Assembly (NCBI RefSeq): GCF_020509005.1
Contig: NC_063014.1
Span: 558,001-622,000 of the forward strand
DNA: 64,000 nt
Source: Fulvia fulva
Lineage: Eukaryota; Ascomycota; Dothideomycetes; Mycosphaerellales; Mycosphaerellaceae
Direction of reading: 5' to 3'
Each line of letters begins with the position of its first letter. The stretch's first letter is position 1. Positions 1 to 13,379 of the stretch are shown here, in pieces. Below the pieces are notes generated by a model. The model searched no databases. It worked only from the letters and a program-made list of their open reading frames with translations, and was not told the DNA's origin. The position numbers were made by a program, and so were the translations under genes.

Positions 1-1775
1 TCACCTCTTAGGTAAAGGCTATCTAGTATAAGAATAGGGACAAGGTGGCTTCCTTACTTAGCCTAGACATATCGGGAGCCTTCGACTACGTGTTATACCC
101 GCGGCTTCTCTATATCCTAAGGTCGAAAGGACTCCCTAAGTAGCTTGTTAACTTCGTACGGTCCTACCTCTAAAACCGTAGTACGTCGATCCTAGTCGGC
201 TAGTATAGAAGCCCATTTTAAGCAGTCTATACTAGAATCCCGTAAGGCTTAACGCTAGTACCTATTCTGTTCCTCTTCTTTATAGCGACGCTGCTCCTAG
301 CCCTAGAATCCTAGAACACCGCTACGAGCGGCTTCGTAGACGACATAAACATCCTAGCGTAGTCTTCCTCGACTAAGAAGAACTATAGGCTACTAGAAGA
401 GAAGCACAAGATCTACGAGGACTAGGCTAGGAGGCACGGGGCTCGGTTTGCCCTAGAAAAGTACAATCTAATATACTTTACGCGCCGGCCACGGTTCTAT
501 AATATATAAGCTTCTATCTAGATATAGGGGTACACGACTAACCCGGTAAATCAGCTTAGGATCCTCGGACTATAGGTAGACCCGGCGCTACGGTAGAGGA
601 AGCACGTATAGGCAATATTACGGAAAGCTAAACAGAATATAGCATTATACTAGAGGCTTACTACGTCTATATAGGGGGCGGACTTCCGGTAGTCACGACT
701 TCTATATACGGCTATTGTACGGCCAGTCCTTACCTATAGTAGCCAAGTGTAGTCCTTAGGCGAGAGGGCCTACCTATCGAAGGGACTCGTCGCGCCGCTA
801 GCGAAGATCTAAAACCAATGCCTAAGGAAGGTCACCGGGGTATATAAGTCGATACTAACGAGGATACTTAAGCACGAGACCGCTATACCGCCGATCGACC
901 TATATATCTAGGGACTACGGACCTCCTATATAGGCAAGTCGGCATAGTACCTAGTATAGAAGGTCATCGCTAGTATAGTCGTAAGGGCCCGCGAATTAGT
1001 ACTAGCGTATAAGGGCATTCGACCCGGAAACGAGCCGAACTACCGGGTAAGGGACGAATAGCTAGTAATATAATAGGAAGGTAAGAAATCGTTTATAGAG
1101 CAACTATAGAAAGAGAGGTAGAACAACTAGGTTGTAGGGTATAGTAGACGCCCTTAGCTAGCAGGACAACCTAAGGAATAGTTAGCTATAAAATCCGCGG
1201 TCAAGTACCCCCCGAAGCTTATCTACTACCGCCTTACGAGGGTATAGAGTAGTATAGCAACCTAACTACGAAGCGAACACATCGGCCTCTAGGGGTACTT
1301 ATTATAGAGGAAGGTTCTAGGATATAGGAATACTAGCTGCCCCTACGGCTATCGCTCCTAGAACGTACGGTACGTACTCCTCGTCTATCCGAGGTGGTCG
1401 CTAGGAAGGGGGGAGTAGATAGCAAAGGCGAGGAACCGGACGATTAGGGCACTTCTTAATAACGCTAAAGACCTACGGCGTATTACGAACTAGATACTAG
1501 AGAAGGGCTAGCTAGAACAGTACCGCCTAGTAGGAGCAGTATAGGAAGAGAGGACACGACGTAGCGCGACGAGACCGGCTAGGAGCGGGGGCTAACGGGG
1601 TAGTGACATAGACTACGTACGTTTAGAGGGAAAGCTAATCTAGATAAGGAGTAGTCGGGGGCGGGAAGGGTTTTCACCTATTCGGGTTTCCCTTTATATA
1701 TAACAATAGATATATACCTATATAGGCCGGATAGGGTCCTAGAACAGGGGAATAACAAATCTATCTATCTATTAT
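1..1775 (+). mobile_element. Tad-like LINE copy A, 3' part (RT and 3' end)
   Basis: This is the 3' part of a non-LTR retrotransposon whose 5' end lies outside the window. Conceptual reading around 312-360 gives SGFVDDINILA, the F-V-D-D box of LINE reverse transcriptase. The frame is broken by many TAG codons where CAG or TGG is expected, which is typical of RIP. The same sequence recurs at 10,830-11,930, in the minus-strand copy at 15.9-20.8 kb, and at 56.9-57.8 plus 60.0-60.9 kb. The 3' end is a short AT-rich tail of CTAT repeats near 1,760-1,775, shared with the other copies. The element is inactive. The Tad1-clade assignment is an inference from domain order and fungal host. Confidence 0.85.
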
Positions 1776-1789
1776 CTATAGTTAGACTA

Positions 1790-3409
1790 TTATATTAGCT
1801 ATAGTTCTCCGTTCTACCTCCGCGGTTAGGTATCGCCGTCCCCGCCCTCGCTATCCTATCGCGGGGCCGCTACCGCTACTAGGGCTACTAGTAGGGGTAC
1901 TTTACCTCCGTAAAGGCGGAATATCGTCGTATCGAGGCGCGTCTATCTAGGGGCCTTAGCCCGGGGGTCGGTAAGCGCTAGTCGACCTATACTATATACT
2001 AGGCGCCTATCGCCGTTTAGTCGCCTCTTCTTACCCCCTCCTATAACTAGCTAGAAATTATCGGTATCGACCCTCGGTTAGTATAATACGGTCGCTATTT
2101 ATCCTACCTATTATACGCCTAGGCGCGCTCCTACCGCCTACTCCGCCGCCTACCTCTTTACTCTATACCTACCTATCTACGCCTTATAGCCTCTACCGTA
2201 GTTAGCGTACTTACTTATCTCGGGTTAGTAGTAGTCGCGGGTATTATACGCTATCGCGTAGTAGCTATACTAGGTCTCCCGTCGGTAGTATTTTATAGTA
2301 TACCCAAATCCCTAGTACTAGAAGTACTAGATTACTATATAGGTATAGTTATATTTCTCTACGTAGTAGTACGAGTAGCTAAGGACTAGTCCCTTCTCTA
2401 CGGCTTAGGCCCTCTAGCCGTCGTACTTAAACGCGATTACGAGTAACGAGTATTTCCGCTCTATTCGTTCCGGCTTCTTTATCTAGTACGCCCGGGTAAT
2501 AACGAGGCCTAGAATAGTAGCCTAGTTATCCTTCGCGATTACCGCTCCTATTACTACCGGGCTAGTACCCGCTAGGAAGGTATCGACTCGGATACCGTTT
2601 ATAAGGGCCTAGTATACTACTACGACCGATATTACGCTCTTCGTATTTAGTGCCTCGACCGCCTAGGCTACGTTCTATAGGAGCGTCGGTCTCCGTACTA
2701 TAGTTACGAGCGTATATTATACGTCTCCGCTCTTTAGCTTCTAGGCTACGATATAATGTCCTATTTACTAGCCTAGTATATCTACTCTATAAGGCGCTAG
2801 TACGAGAGTACCGCTACCCGCTCTCTTTCTTTAAGGTTATTAATATATATCGTAACCTCGCGTTAGAATAGCCTAGCGCGGTACGTCGGTTACTCTATAG
2901 CTACTATAGCTACTTAGGTATATATCGCCGGCCTAGCTCTTCCTAGAGCCTAGATCTCCCGTAGGAGGTCCGCGTTCGTCACTTCCTTTACTAGCGCTAG
3001 CGTCTTCGTAGCCCGTAGTAGCTCCTAGATTACTTTAGCTAAGCTCTCGAGGAGGCTACGGATTACGTATTTATAGGGCAGATTAGCGTTTACGAGGGTA
3101 GCTATAATTTCGTATACTAGAGCGGTATATTCTACCGTTTCTATACTATATTTCGTATACTAGTTCTTTTAGTTAGCGGCTTATAGTTACTATAGTCGTT
3201 ATAGTAGTTAGCCGCTATCCTCCGCTTCTTCTAGGCGCGTCTTTACTCCGCGCGTCGCTCTTCGTCCTCCGCTATTCGATAGTATTATCTATATATATAA
3301 TAGGGCCCTATCCTATCGTATTAAGGGCGTTCTTTTTTTTTACGACGCTATCGCCGCTATTCGACTAAGATTCGGTTTTAGTAGCTACTAATACTTAATC
3401 TTCTCCTCC
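1790..3409 (-). mobile_element. RIP-degraded LINE ORF1 (Gag-like with zinc knuckles)
   Basis: Read on the minus strand, this block gives long frames broken only by TAG/TAA. They include TFLAGTSPVVIGAVIAKDN, AVEKGLVLSYSYYYVEKYN and then a knuckle-like stretch in which several Cys/His codons appear as Tyr (C to T change). This order (RRM-like part, then CX2C knuckles followed by YNTRDY) is that of non-LTR ORF1 Gag-like proteins. The sequence differs from the ORF1 of the LINE copies B, C2 and D, so it is a second LINE family. It is cut on the left next to copy A. No intact frame remains. Confidence 0.6.
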
Positions 3410-3655
3410 TATAAAGTATATACTAAGATCCTAAAAGATAATAAATCTAAAATTCTTAGATTCCTATATTTTTACCTTATAGAGAGATTTGTTTATAAAT
3501 CCTACCTTCCTACTAAGGTCGCCTCCTAACTATATATATCTTAGTAGTACCCCTATATATCCCCGCTACGTAATTAACCGTTAAAGGTTAACGAGAGTCG
3601 ACGCGCAAATTTTAGGGTCTAAAGGGGCCCTTAGCTCGTCAATACTATTACGACT
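3410..3655 (-). repeat. Dispersed 240-bp repeat (inverted copy at 13.07-13.31 kb)
   Basis: This segment matches the reverse complement of 13,070-13,310, with shared blocks around AATTTGCGCGTCGA, GGGGTACTACTAAGA and AGGCGACCTTAGTAGGAAGG. In this position it lies upstream of the minus-strand ORF1 frame, so it may be the 5' untranslated region of that LINE. In the other copy it is followed by unrelated Gypsy sequence. The differences between copies are mainly transitions. Confidence 0.6.
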
Positions 3656-6094
3656 CGATCCGTATATTCTCTTTACTTATACCGAAATAAAACGTACGGT
3701 AAAATAGCTCGTGATTATCTCGTACCCGTCGCGTATATTAGAAATATATATAGGCGAGTATAATAGTCTCCTTACTCTTATCTATTCGGAGAAGGTATAG
3801 AGTCCTACTATAAAATATCGTGGCTAGCGTATAGTAGCGTAGTATAGAGATTATTAGACGTAAGAATAGGCTATAGTAGGACTAGAGAATATAGTAGGAA
3901 TAACTATCGATATAGGCGTAGATCTAGAAGCTAAAGTCCTCGAGTTTATAGTAAGTATCTATAGACTATATAAAGTCCGGACCGGGTATCGTATATATTC
4001 TACGTCGGTTCTAAAAGTTATAAGTACGCTACTATACTCCGCTTAGGTTAACCTCGCGTACTAGTTCGTATAGCCGTATCCTTCGAAGATATCTTAGTAT
4101 AGGCTATATTCGAGCGGTACTATAGACGCTTGTTAAGCCCGCTAGTACAATACCTTACGAGGAATATTTAACCCGATTTAAGTATACGGAAGTATGCTTA
4201 GAGATACGCTCTACCGTAGTTATTAATATACTCGGAATTAAGTTCCCGCTTTATTACCCTAATATATTCCTTTCTCCTACTTATAAAGTCGCTTCGCTAA
4301 AGTCTCCTCTTTATACCTATTAGCCGTCTCGTACGTATAAACGTCGTTTGTATAATATTAAATACGTCCTCCTTTAGCTACTACTAAATTACGTCGTTAG
4401 ACAGTACCTCGTTATAAAAGAAATAGGCGATAGTAATATATAGTAGCGATCCCGGCTCGTAATTAGGTAGCGCTCGTAACCTAGACTTCGCGTTTTTCGT
4501 TATAGACTTAATTATATATATAGGTACGTAGAAGTTATTAGCCTTAAGGTACCTTTTAATATTGTCTATAGAGGCGCCTCTATATTAAAGCCGCTCTACC
4601 TCTACGTAGGTAGCCTCCGGCAGTTTTAATAGTTACGGTATTCTATATCGATATTATAGACTAGTACCCTCTCTAACTAACACTAAATCGTAGGTAGATA
4701 AGTATAGTCGGTCGTAGGGCTATCAATAGCGGGCTCGTATAACGAGGTGCCCTACGTAGATAGGTACCGGCGTATAGTCGTTCGGCGGAATACGACATTT
4801 TAAGAGGAGGGTAAAGATAGCGTAAAGTACGTATAAAATATAAGTACTCGTATAGGTAGTAACTATCTTATCGTCGTAGTAGTAGTAGTAATCCGTATTA
4901 TCGTTATTAGATACTCCCCCTCCCCCTTTACTACTGCTTCCTTATACTAAGAAACAAAGTTTAAGCTTTTTATAGCCCCCCCTTTCGGCTAAAGCCGGCT
5001 AAAGGTAGCCTAGAATATATACCGCTATCCGCGCTTCATTTCCTCTCTTACTTTATAAGTCTGTCCCGTAGACTTATTAGCCGGATATCCTTAATACGCT
5101 AATAGTTTATAGAAATATAGAAGGAAAGTACTAAATAAAAGGTTACGGCTAAAATTGCTTAACCGTAGAATTAACTCGGGTTGATCCTACTCTCTCTCTC
5201 TCTCTCTATACTAAGTCGTTTTTCCCTTCTACCCCACCTTAAGACTCCTCCGCTAATCTCGGCTAGTTCTCGTTCTCCTTAGTCGGTATATCTATACTCT
5301 TATCGGGCTTTAGGAGGTTATTAAAGTTTATGCCTATAAGGGGTATTATCGTAGTCACCGCGTACGCCCTTCTCGGTTATAACGTCTACGGCGCGGTTAC
5401 CGAGTTCCTTTACGAGAGCCTCGTTAAGATGTTAATAGGTATAGAAGAACTCAGCTACGAATCGATTAATACCGTTAACAAGGAAGGCCTATATATACTT
5501 CTAATACTCTCGGGGTACGTACTTAGTAAACGCGGCGATAATATTATAGACACGTCCCTTTTATAGGGCGGTAGAGAGTTCTTAGGGAAGGATATATTTA
5601 TATAGAAGCGATATGCCGTACCGGCGTCTATTAATAATAAGGGAGGACTCGGTACTAAGTCCGTTATTAAATACGCTATAGGTAGCGAGTAAGCGCGTAA
5701 TCTAGTTACTCTTATTATCTCGCTAGATCTCGATAGTAGCCTCGCGCTCGCGTTACGGAGGAGCGCTTCTCTTATCTACTTTACTAGAGGACCGAGTAGT
5801 ATATTTACCGGGAGAGGGGTTATTATTATCGGGTATATTGTCTTTATCGGGTATTAGTAGTAAGTATAGATATAGTATATACCGGTAGGACTAGAGATAG
5901 TCGGTAGAGGTGTATATTATAGTATAGAGGGTTAAGACCGAATAGTAAGAAGTCTTAAGTAGGTAAGAAGCGGGAGTATCCGCTTACTACCTACTAGTAA
6001 AGTTTATATTTACCGCGAATTACGGTATTACGCGGAAGTATATCGAAGCGAGTACCGGCGCGGGCATTTACTTATGACGTATATTTTACTTATA
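3656..6094. other. RIP-degraded repeat sequence, no gene recognised
   Basis: TpA-rich, stop-dense sequence on both strands. A CT microsatellite runs over about 5,190-5,207. One 78-codon open frame survives at 5,330-5,566 on the plus strand (starts MPIRGIIVVTAYALLGYNVY). I do not recognise it and treat it as chance or a transposon relic. No transposon domain could be read with confidence. Confidence 0.6.
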
Positions 6095-7244
6095 ACGTAC
6101 TTTACTACCGAGCGGGCTATACTACCGAGCGGGCTACTTTTACTAAGAACTATACTACTTCTACTTTAATTACGACGGTATCTTAATACGACGACATCCT
6201 AGAGATTCGTTACTAGGAGGATAATTCCTCTTTAGATTCTTCGCTATCTAGCGAGTCTACTTAATAGGTACGTACGTTATACCCCGACTCGCTATATCGC
6301 TTATAGCGTCGTAGCCTTAGTACTAGCCGAACACTATCTAGCGACTCTATACTTACTTCCTACCTCCTAGTATCCTCTAGAGGTATCAATTACGACGCCT
6401 TATCGAAGGTTAGAGACTCTCTAGACTAAATATACTTACGCTTTCGTACTTTCCGCTATATAAGGGCCTCGTTAGACTTACGTAGCTTACTAATCTCGCT
6501 TCGTATAAGAGCTATCTAATACGCTATCTCTCTACTCCCTCTCTATTACCCTATAAAACGACCTTCCTCTTTCTACTACGCCTTTCTAAACCCGTAACGA
6601 CGCTCTAAGACGTAATGACACCTATTATAAACTCTATCTCGTTGAAGTTATAGGTGTCCTAGTTAAGGATACTATACTTCTCCTTTATATTACCTATAAG
6701 TAAGAACTACTTCTCGATAACGTCTAGATCTTCTATTAGGGCTTACTAATAATCGTATCTACGTATTATACGAACCTTTAGCTTACGATACCGCCTAATA
6801 AACCTGTCTATCTAATTAAGACTAGCGGGCTTAAGACCCTTCTCTTATAGTAATAAATCGGCTATTACTTATATACTAGCCTTTAATAGCGGAAAACCTC
6901 TAAGATCTAGCTCGAGTATATACTCAAGTATCACCCTCTCTTCTAGCTCTATAAGCTTCTTCGAATTAGGCTCGTAGTCACCCCGAGGAGGTCGTCTATT
7001 TAATCAATACCTTAGTATAGTTCGAGACGCGTCGTATACCTTTATAGTAGGTCGATTCGTAATTATCGCGTCGCGTTTCGTAGCCTAGATAGCTAAGGTC
7101 AGTTTGGCCTCGTTTGAAGACAATATACGCTATAATAGTAGTTATATAGTTATATCTATAGAAGTAGTACAGTTCTTAGTAAAAGTGGCCCGCTCGGTAG
7201 TATAGGCCGCTCGGTAGTATAGCCCGCTCGGTAGTAAAGGACGT
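6095..7244 (-). mobile_element. Deleted pogo/Fot1-type DNA transposon, copy 1
   Basis: The ends are terminal inverted repeats beginning ACGTACTTTACTACCGAGCG, flanked by TA on both sides (6,093-6,094 and 7,245-7,246), as expected for Tc1/mariner-pogo elements. The TIRs hold two or three copies of a subrepeat CTCGGTAGTATAGCCCG. The minus strand encodes the N-terminal HTH/CENP-B part and the start of the DDE domain (first acidic residue region TYNFNEI), joined directly to the C-terminal basic tail. The middle of the transposase is absent, and the same deletion is present in the copies at 23.7 and 50.2 kb. RIP stop codons are frequent, so this copy cannot make a transposase. Confidence 0.85.
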
Positions 7245-7667
7245 TATAATTTCTTGGTAGTATATACAAATTTCCTCCCCGTACGAGTATACTATCCCTC
7301 TCTATACGGCTAAGCGCGCGCGAAGATGTCTCGAGGTCGCTCGCGAAGATATATCTAAAGGGATATACGTATATCGAGAGGAGTACGCCCTATATAGTAG
7401 GATTAACCTAGGTTAATCCTATAGGTAAGGGCGCCGGGACCCTTATATATACGTAACCGCTTCCTCGCGGCTAGGATCGTTGAATCGAAAGGATAGAAAA
7501 CAAATTAGCTATATAATAGGCATCGTTTCCGGCCGTAAATCGTAAGGTTATGAGAGCGGGTAGCCGGACGTGTTTTTCGTCTTCTACTTTTATACCGGCG
7601 TATTATCGAGGAAACTATTATCCTCCTTAGGAAAAGCAAGTATTTATTAATACGACAGCGGCCCTAA
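7245..7667. other. AT-rich spacer with a perfect palindrome
   Basis: No reading frame was recognised. A perfect 24-bp palindrome centred on CCTAGG lies at 7,398-7,421 (arms GGATTAAC/GTTAATCC). The region lies between the pogo element and the 5' end of LINE copy B. Confidence 0.5.
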
Positions 7668-10600
7668 AACACGACAAATTCGAAAGCTCTTATTAAAGCT
7701 ATTCTAACGATATACAAAGCAGGCCACTGCCCCTAGAATTAAGGGAGTTCTACCTTATTTAATCTGGATAGCTTAAAGTTCTCTTCACCCTATTTCTTTA
7801 GCTCTAAACGCCGCGGAGGTACCTAGCTACATTAGGCAACTCCTAGGCAATAGTAGCCTAGGCTACGGTACTAACGGCGCCTACGGCTCTATAGGCGAAG
7901 CTCCCCTAAGACAACTAGTAGCAACTTATAGAGGACGTAAAAAGTATAGAAACTAACGATCAGCTCCCTTACCGGTCTCTATAGGTAATAATCACTTAGC
8001 TACGCACGGCGCTTATACTATCGTATTACCGAGGGCAATAAGAAATAAGGACGACGTCCTAGGCGATTAGTAAGGCCACCCGGAATCAACACCCCTATAG
8101 CTAGGTATCGGTCGCGGTATCGATACTAGGCCCCCGCCTAACGTACGATGTAGTTACGATCCGTATAATAGTAAAGGAAGACTAGGCCGAAGTTACGAAG
8201 CTATTAAATAAGGAGCTCGCCTAACGAATTAACTAACTAGGGGTAGTCGTAGTGAACTAATAGTCTAACGGTACTCTATAGATCTATACTAGCTCTACTA
8301 CTACTAGGAGGTACCTAGAGGCATAGCTATAGTAGGCATCTAAGGTTACGGTATTAGCGAAGGTCTTAACGAAGCAATTTACGATCCTAGTCTACGATAT
8401 ACCTAAGGAGTTCGACCTAACTAACTAAGGTCACCTACGCGCTCTCTAAGAGGACAACCCGGTCACTCTTAACTCTCTGATCTAGAAGGCGACTTAGCTC
8501 TATAGGAAATGGCTAGAAGGTAAGAAGGCCTCGGCGCTAATAGTATAGCTATAAGACGCGAAAGCGGCGGATCTAGCGATAGAACAAGGCCTAGTCTAGC
8601 AATATAGCTATAAGATAGTAGAAAAGCACTCCTTATCCTCTCGTGTCCTCTAATGCTTTAAATGCTAATAGTATAGACACTAAACCTACACGTATATAAG
8701 CAAGTAGGCCTACTCGAACTATATAGGAGACTATATATCTAGGGACTATATATCGACTACGAGACGGTACACGAACTGTCTAGGGTACTACCTATCGTAT
8801 AGTACGGAATGCCTATAGCGGAAACTAGCGAAAAACAAGGTAATCACAAACAGAACCGTCGCCCTAAGATTCTACGGCGACCGTAAGGCTAGCCTATACC
8901 GGAACTAACTAGCGGCGGTCGGGTATAAGCGCCCTAGGGCCGAGAACGATATAAAGGATACGTAACCTAGGGCGTACGGGAGGCTACGTACTCTACTAGC
9001 TACGGCGAGGGAATCTAACTAGGCCCGGCTCCCCTTTAGTATATAGCCGATAGGCGTAGACTAGGACGTATAGGGTAGTAGGACATAGGACGCTATAGAG
9101 GAAATGATTATCGATACTAATAACTAGCCTCGACACGCTTAGTATTATCTAGTATAACGTTAACTATAGCAAGGATATAGTCTAGAACTATTTCCTATAC
9201 GAGGCGGACCCGTACGTCTACTACGTCCTAGTAATCTAGGAGCTATAGATTAACCCGTACTATAAGAGACTAACGACCTATAAGTTACTAGGCTATACGA
9301 TATACCTACGAGGCGACGGCAGACCCCGTACGTGCTTCTATATTAGTAAGGACATACTAGAATCCGACTAGGAGGTAGTGTACTATATAGACGAAGAAGG
9401 CGGGGCGATATTACCTCCCTCTACGTAGGTAGTACCTAGATATATAACCTATATATATAACCGCTAGCCTCGAGGTCTAGCCGCGACCTAGGGGTCTATA
9501 GACACCTAGATAGTACGCTTAAGAGACAAGGGTGCTACATCGAAGTAGGAGACTTTAATATATACTACCCTTCCTAGGAAAGCCTTATATAGCCGTACCC
9601 TATAGCCGACGAAGTACTCGACTTAATAGCGAGCAACGTAATTGCCCTTAATACCCTAAAGGACCTAGGTACCTAGAAGAGAGGGGGACTCTAAGGCACG
9701 ATCGACCTCTCCTAGATCTTAGATAGCTACTACTATACGGTAACCTACTATAGGATCGAACATAAACTCGAGGCGTCGTTAGACTATATACTAGTTAGGA
9801 CCTCTATTACGATATAGATATAACGTACACTAGCGAGAACCCCTAAGCTAAACTAGGGAAAGGCCTACTAGGCCAACATCTAGGCGTACCTCGATAACTC
9901 TAAGAGGCTAGTCTAGATCGCGTAGTAGTAATATAACAGTAAAGACGAGATAGACGAAGCAGTCTAGGGGTTAATAGACGAAATAAGAAAAGCGACCTTA
10001 CTTTACGTTCCGCTTACCTAACTAACGACACGGTCTAAACTATACTAGACGCCGAAGTGCACTACGGTAGTAAGAGAAGTAAGGAGAGCCCGCCGGGTAT
10101 AGACGAGTAGCTATAGCGAGGAGGCCTAGAACGTATATAGGGAGGTATACTAATAGAAGAAAGCTACAATACGGAGGGAGAAAGTAGTCGGCTAGAGAGC
10201 TATAGTAGAAGAAATCACCGGTAAGCTAGCGAGGATATAGAAGCTAGCGAAATGGGCCCGATAGGACCCTATATAGGGCCCCTCCTTCTCTATCCTAGCG
10301 CTATAATCGCCTAGTGGCCCGGTTAGCGACCCCGAGGCTAAGGCGCGTCTAGTAGCTAGTAAGTTCTTCCCGCCCCTAGTCGAGGCTAATCTAAGCGATA
10401 TAAATAGCTCTACTCCCCTAGCCCCTAGTATCGCGGTCTAATAGAATATATCCGAAGGAGATATTACCGCTATACTTAGGAAGTTACCGGTAAAGAAAGC
10501 CCCGGGGCCGGATAGGATCCTAAACGAGCTACTAAAGAAGTATAGAGATTAACTAGCCCTAGTAGTCGTAGCGATCTTTAACGCCTATCTATAGACCGGA

Positions 10601-11930
10601 TACTACCTAACGGTATTTAAACAATCGACGATAGTAGTCCTACGTAAGCCGTAAAAGGAAGACTATACGTAGGTAAAGTCGTACCGCCTAATTACGCTCC
10701 TTAATACTCTTAGGAAGGCGCTTAGAAAGCTAGTTATAACGAGACTCTCCGAGGCGGTAGAGGAGTACTCCCTACTCCCGGATACCTAGATAGGTACGCG
10801 CCTATAGCGATCGACGCTATCCGCGATAGAACTTATCACCTCTTAGGTAAAGGCTATCTAGTATAGGAATAGGGACAAGGTAGTATCCTTACTTAGCCTA
10901 GATATATCGAGAGCCTTCGACTACGTATTATACCCGCGGCTACTCTATATCCGAAGGTCGAAAGGACTCCCTAAGTAGCTTGTTAACTTCGTACGGTCCT
11001 ACCTCTAAAACCGTAGTATATCGATCCTAGTCGGCTAGTATAGAAGCCTATTTCAAGTAGTCTATACTAGAATCCCGTAAGGCTTAACGCTAGTACCTAT
11101 TCTGTTCCTCTTCTTTATAGCGACGCTACTCCTAGCCCTAGAATCCTAGAACACCGCTACGAGCGGCTTCGTAGACGATATAAACATCCTAGCGTAGTTA
11201 TCCTCGACTAAGGAGAACTATAGGCTACTAGAAGAGAAGTATAAGATCTATAAGGACTAGGCTAGGAGGTATAGGGCTCGGTTTACCCTAGAAAAGTATA
11301 ACCTAATATACTCTACGCGCCGGCTACAGTTTTATAATATATAGGCTTCTATCTAGCTATAGGGGTATACGACTCACCCGGTAAATTAGCTTAGGATTCT
11401 TAGACTATAGGTAGACCCGGCGCTACGGTAGAGGAAGTATATATAGGTAATATTACGGAAACCTAAATAGAATATAGCATTATACTAGAGGCTCACTACG
11501 TCTATATAGGGGGCGGACTTCCGGTAGTTACGACTTCTATATACGGCTATTATACGGCCAGTCCTTACCTATAGTAGCTAAGTGTAGTCCTTAGGCGAGA
11601 GGGCCTACCTATCGAAGGGACTCGTCGCGTCGCTAGCGAAGATCTAAAACTAATACCTAAGGAAGGTTACCGGGGTATATAAGTCGATACTAACGAGGAT
11701 ACTTAAGTACGAGACCGCTATACCGCCGATCGACCTATATATCTAGGGACTACGGACCTCCTACTTAGGTAAATCGGTATAGTACCTAGTATAGAAGGTC
11801 ATTGCTAGTATAGTCGTAAGGGCCCGCGAATTAGTACTAGCGTATAAGGGCATTCGACCCGGAAACGAGCCGAACTACTAGGTAAGGGACGAATAGCTAG
11901 TAATACGATAGGAAGGTAAGAACTCGTTTT
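7668..11930 (+). mobile_element. Tad-like LINE copy B (ORF1, endonuclease, RT; 3' truncated)
   Basis: The copy begins at the AAACACGACA.ATTCGAAAGC boundary shared with 20.81 kb (minus) and 44.75 kb. ORF1 (about 7.85-8.9 kb) reads as a Gag-like protein ending in a CX2C-type knuckle region near 8,650. ORF2 begins near 9,150 with an endonuclease-like start (LDTLSIIQYNVNYSKDIVQN) and continues into reverse transcriptase with KKAPGPDRILNELLKKY, LLSLDISRAFDYVLYPRLL and SGFVDDINILA. Homology to copy A stops near 11,930, so about 700 bp of the 3' end is missing. Dense TAG codons mark RIP. It cannot transpose. Confidence 0.88.
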
Positions 11931-13069
11931 CCGCTTAATAGTCGACCTGTCTCCTACTCGATAGGCGACCCGCCTCTACTAATAGTCGACCTGTCGTCTA
12001 CTCGATAGTCGGCTAGCTTCTAATACTCGTTCCTAGGTACCGGGTAGATTAGTACTCCGGGGCGGCTAACTACCTAGTACTTACCGCTTCTAGTACGACA
12101 GATTGACTAATAAGTAATAGAGAGAACTTACTAACACCTAAAGAGGGTTTTTCCCCGTACGACGGTTTTCCCCTATCTCTTCCTTAATAGCCCCCGGCCT
12201 CGTAGACCTTTTAGGAGCTAGATAGGCATTATAAATATATTTATTTATTTATTTATTTCTATACGTCCTCGAAGAGCTTAATAGTATAAGGTTAAAAGGT
12301 ATATAAGCCCGAGAGAACCTAAAGCTAATCCTATAGTTAAGACCGGACCCGGAGCTTAATCTTCATAAAGCTAAAGACATTATAGTACTAGAGGATAGGG
12401 TTAATATCGCGAATATCGAAAAAGGCGATCTTCCGAACGAGAATAGACCTACTACGTCCGAATCTAATAACGAAGAAGATGACTATATACTTCTAATAGG
12501 CATTAATAGAGCTACTATACTTTAGGAACTAGAATCTAAGCCGACGAGACTATAGGTATGGCCTTATAACCTTACTACGGAGGAGATAGCTAAATTTACT
12601 AGGATTTAGGTTAAAGGAGGGATAGGGTTTCATTGTTTCTTTTTCTTAGGCGCAAGGAGTTTACTACTTATAGTTCACTAGTACGATAGATATATAATAG
12701 CCTTTAGAAAATGCTTAGAAGGAGGCTCTTACTTCCTAGTTATACCTCCTTTACTAAGAAATTCACTTAGTAGTTTTAGTTTCTAACCTTAATTTAACTA
12801 GCTTCTAGTTCTAGTACCTAGTTTCTAGCGTACTTGACTAATTTCTAGGCTATATCCTTGATTTGAGAGTAAGCTTACTACGAAGACTAGACTTTAACTT
12901 AGCCTCCTTAGCCCCTTATAGAATAAACTTACGATCTCCTTAATATCTCTAGACTAACTACTTAACTAGACGCCGGATCCGCCTTCCTTATATATAACTT
13001 GTAGGTATAGTTTCTTAGTTTATATTAGGCGTAGTAGAGGTGAAACTAGGGACAGTTTCGTAATAGGGG
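11931..13069. other. Degenerate spacer with tandem and simple repeats
   Basis: A direct repeat of about 43 bp (TAATAGTCGACCTGTC...CTACTCGATA) occurs at about 11,937 and 11,980. A TTTA microsatellite lies at about 12,236-12,258. The rest is TpA-rich with no recognisable frame. Confidence 0.5.
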
Positions 13070-13310
13070 AGGATATATTAACGAGTCGAGGGCCCCTTTA
13101 GACCCTGAAATTTGCGCGTCGAATCTCGTTAACCTTTAACGATTAAAAACGTAGTAGGAGTGTATAGGGGTACTACTAAGACATATATAGCTAGGAGGCG
13201 ACCTTAGTAGGAAGGTAGGGTTTTTACGAAGAATCTCTCTATAAGGCGAAAATACGGGAATCTAAGAATCTTAGATTTATTATCTTTTAGGATTACTATA
13301 TATATTTCAC
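13070..13310 (+). repeat. Inverted copy of the 240-bp repeat at 3.41-3.66 kb
   Basis: This matches the reverse complement of 3,410-3,655 over its whole length. On this side it leads into Gypsy integrase sequence rather than a LINE ORF1, so it is either a moved fragment or an independent short element. Confidence 0.6.
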
Positions 13311-13379
13311 GGCCCGCGGACCGGTAAGTATATACACCTACGCGTAAGCTATTCTAAGGTCACTAGGCGCGACCTTACT

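Noticed and set aside
5190..5207. CT repeat considered as a regulatory element
   Set aside because: Simple microsatellite in degenerate repeat DNA with no gene nearby.
5330..5566. 78-codon open frame in RIP-mutated DNA
   Set aside because: Longest local frame but no family recognised, no promoter or partner exons; chance survival is likely.
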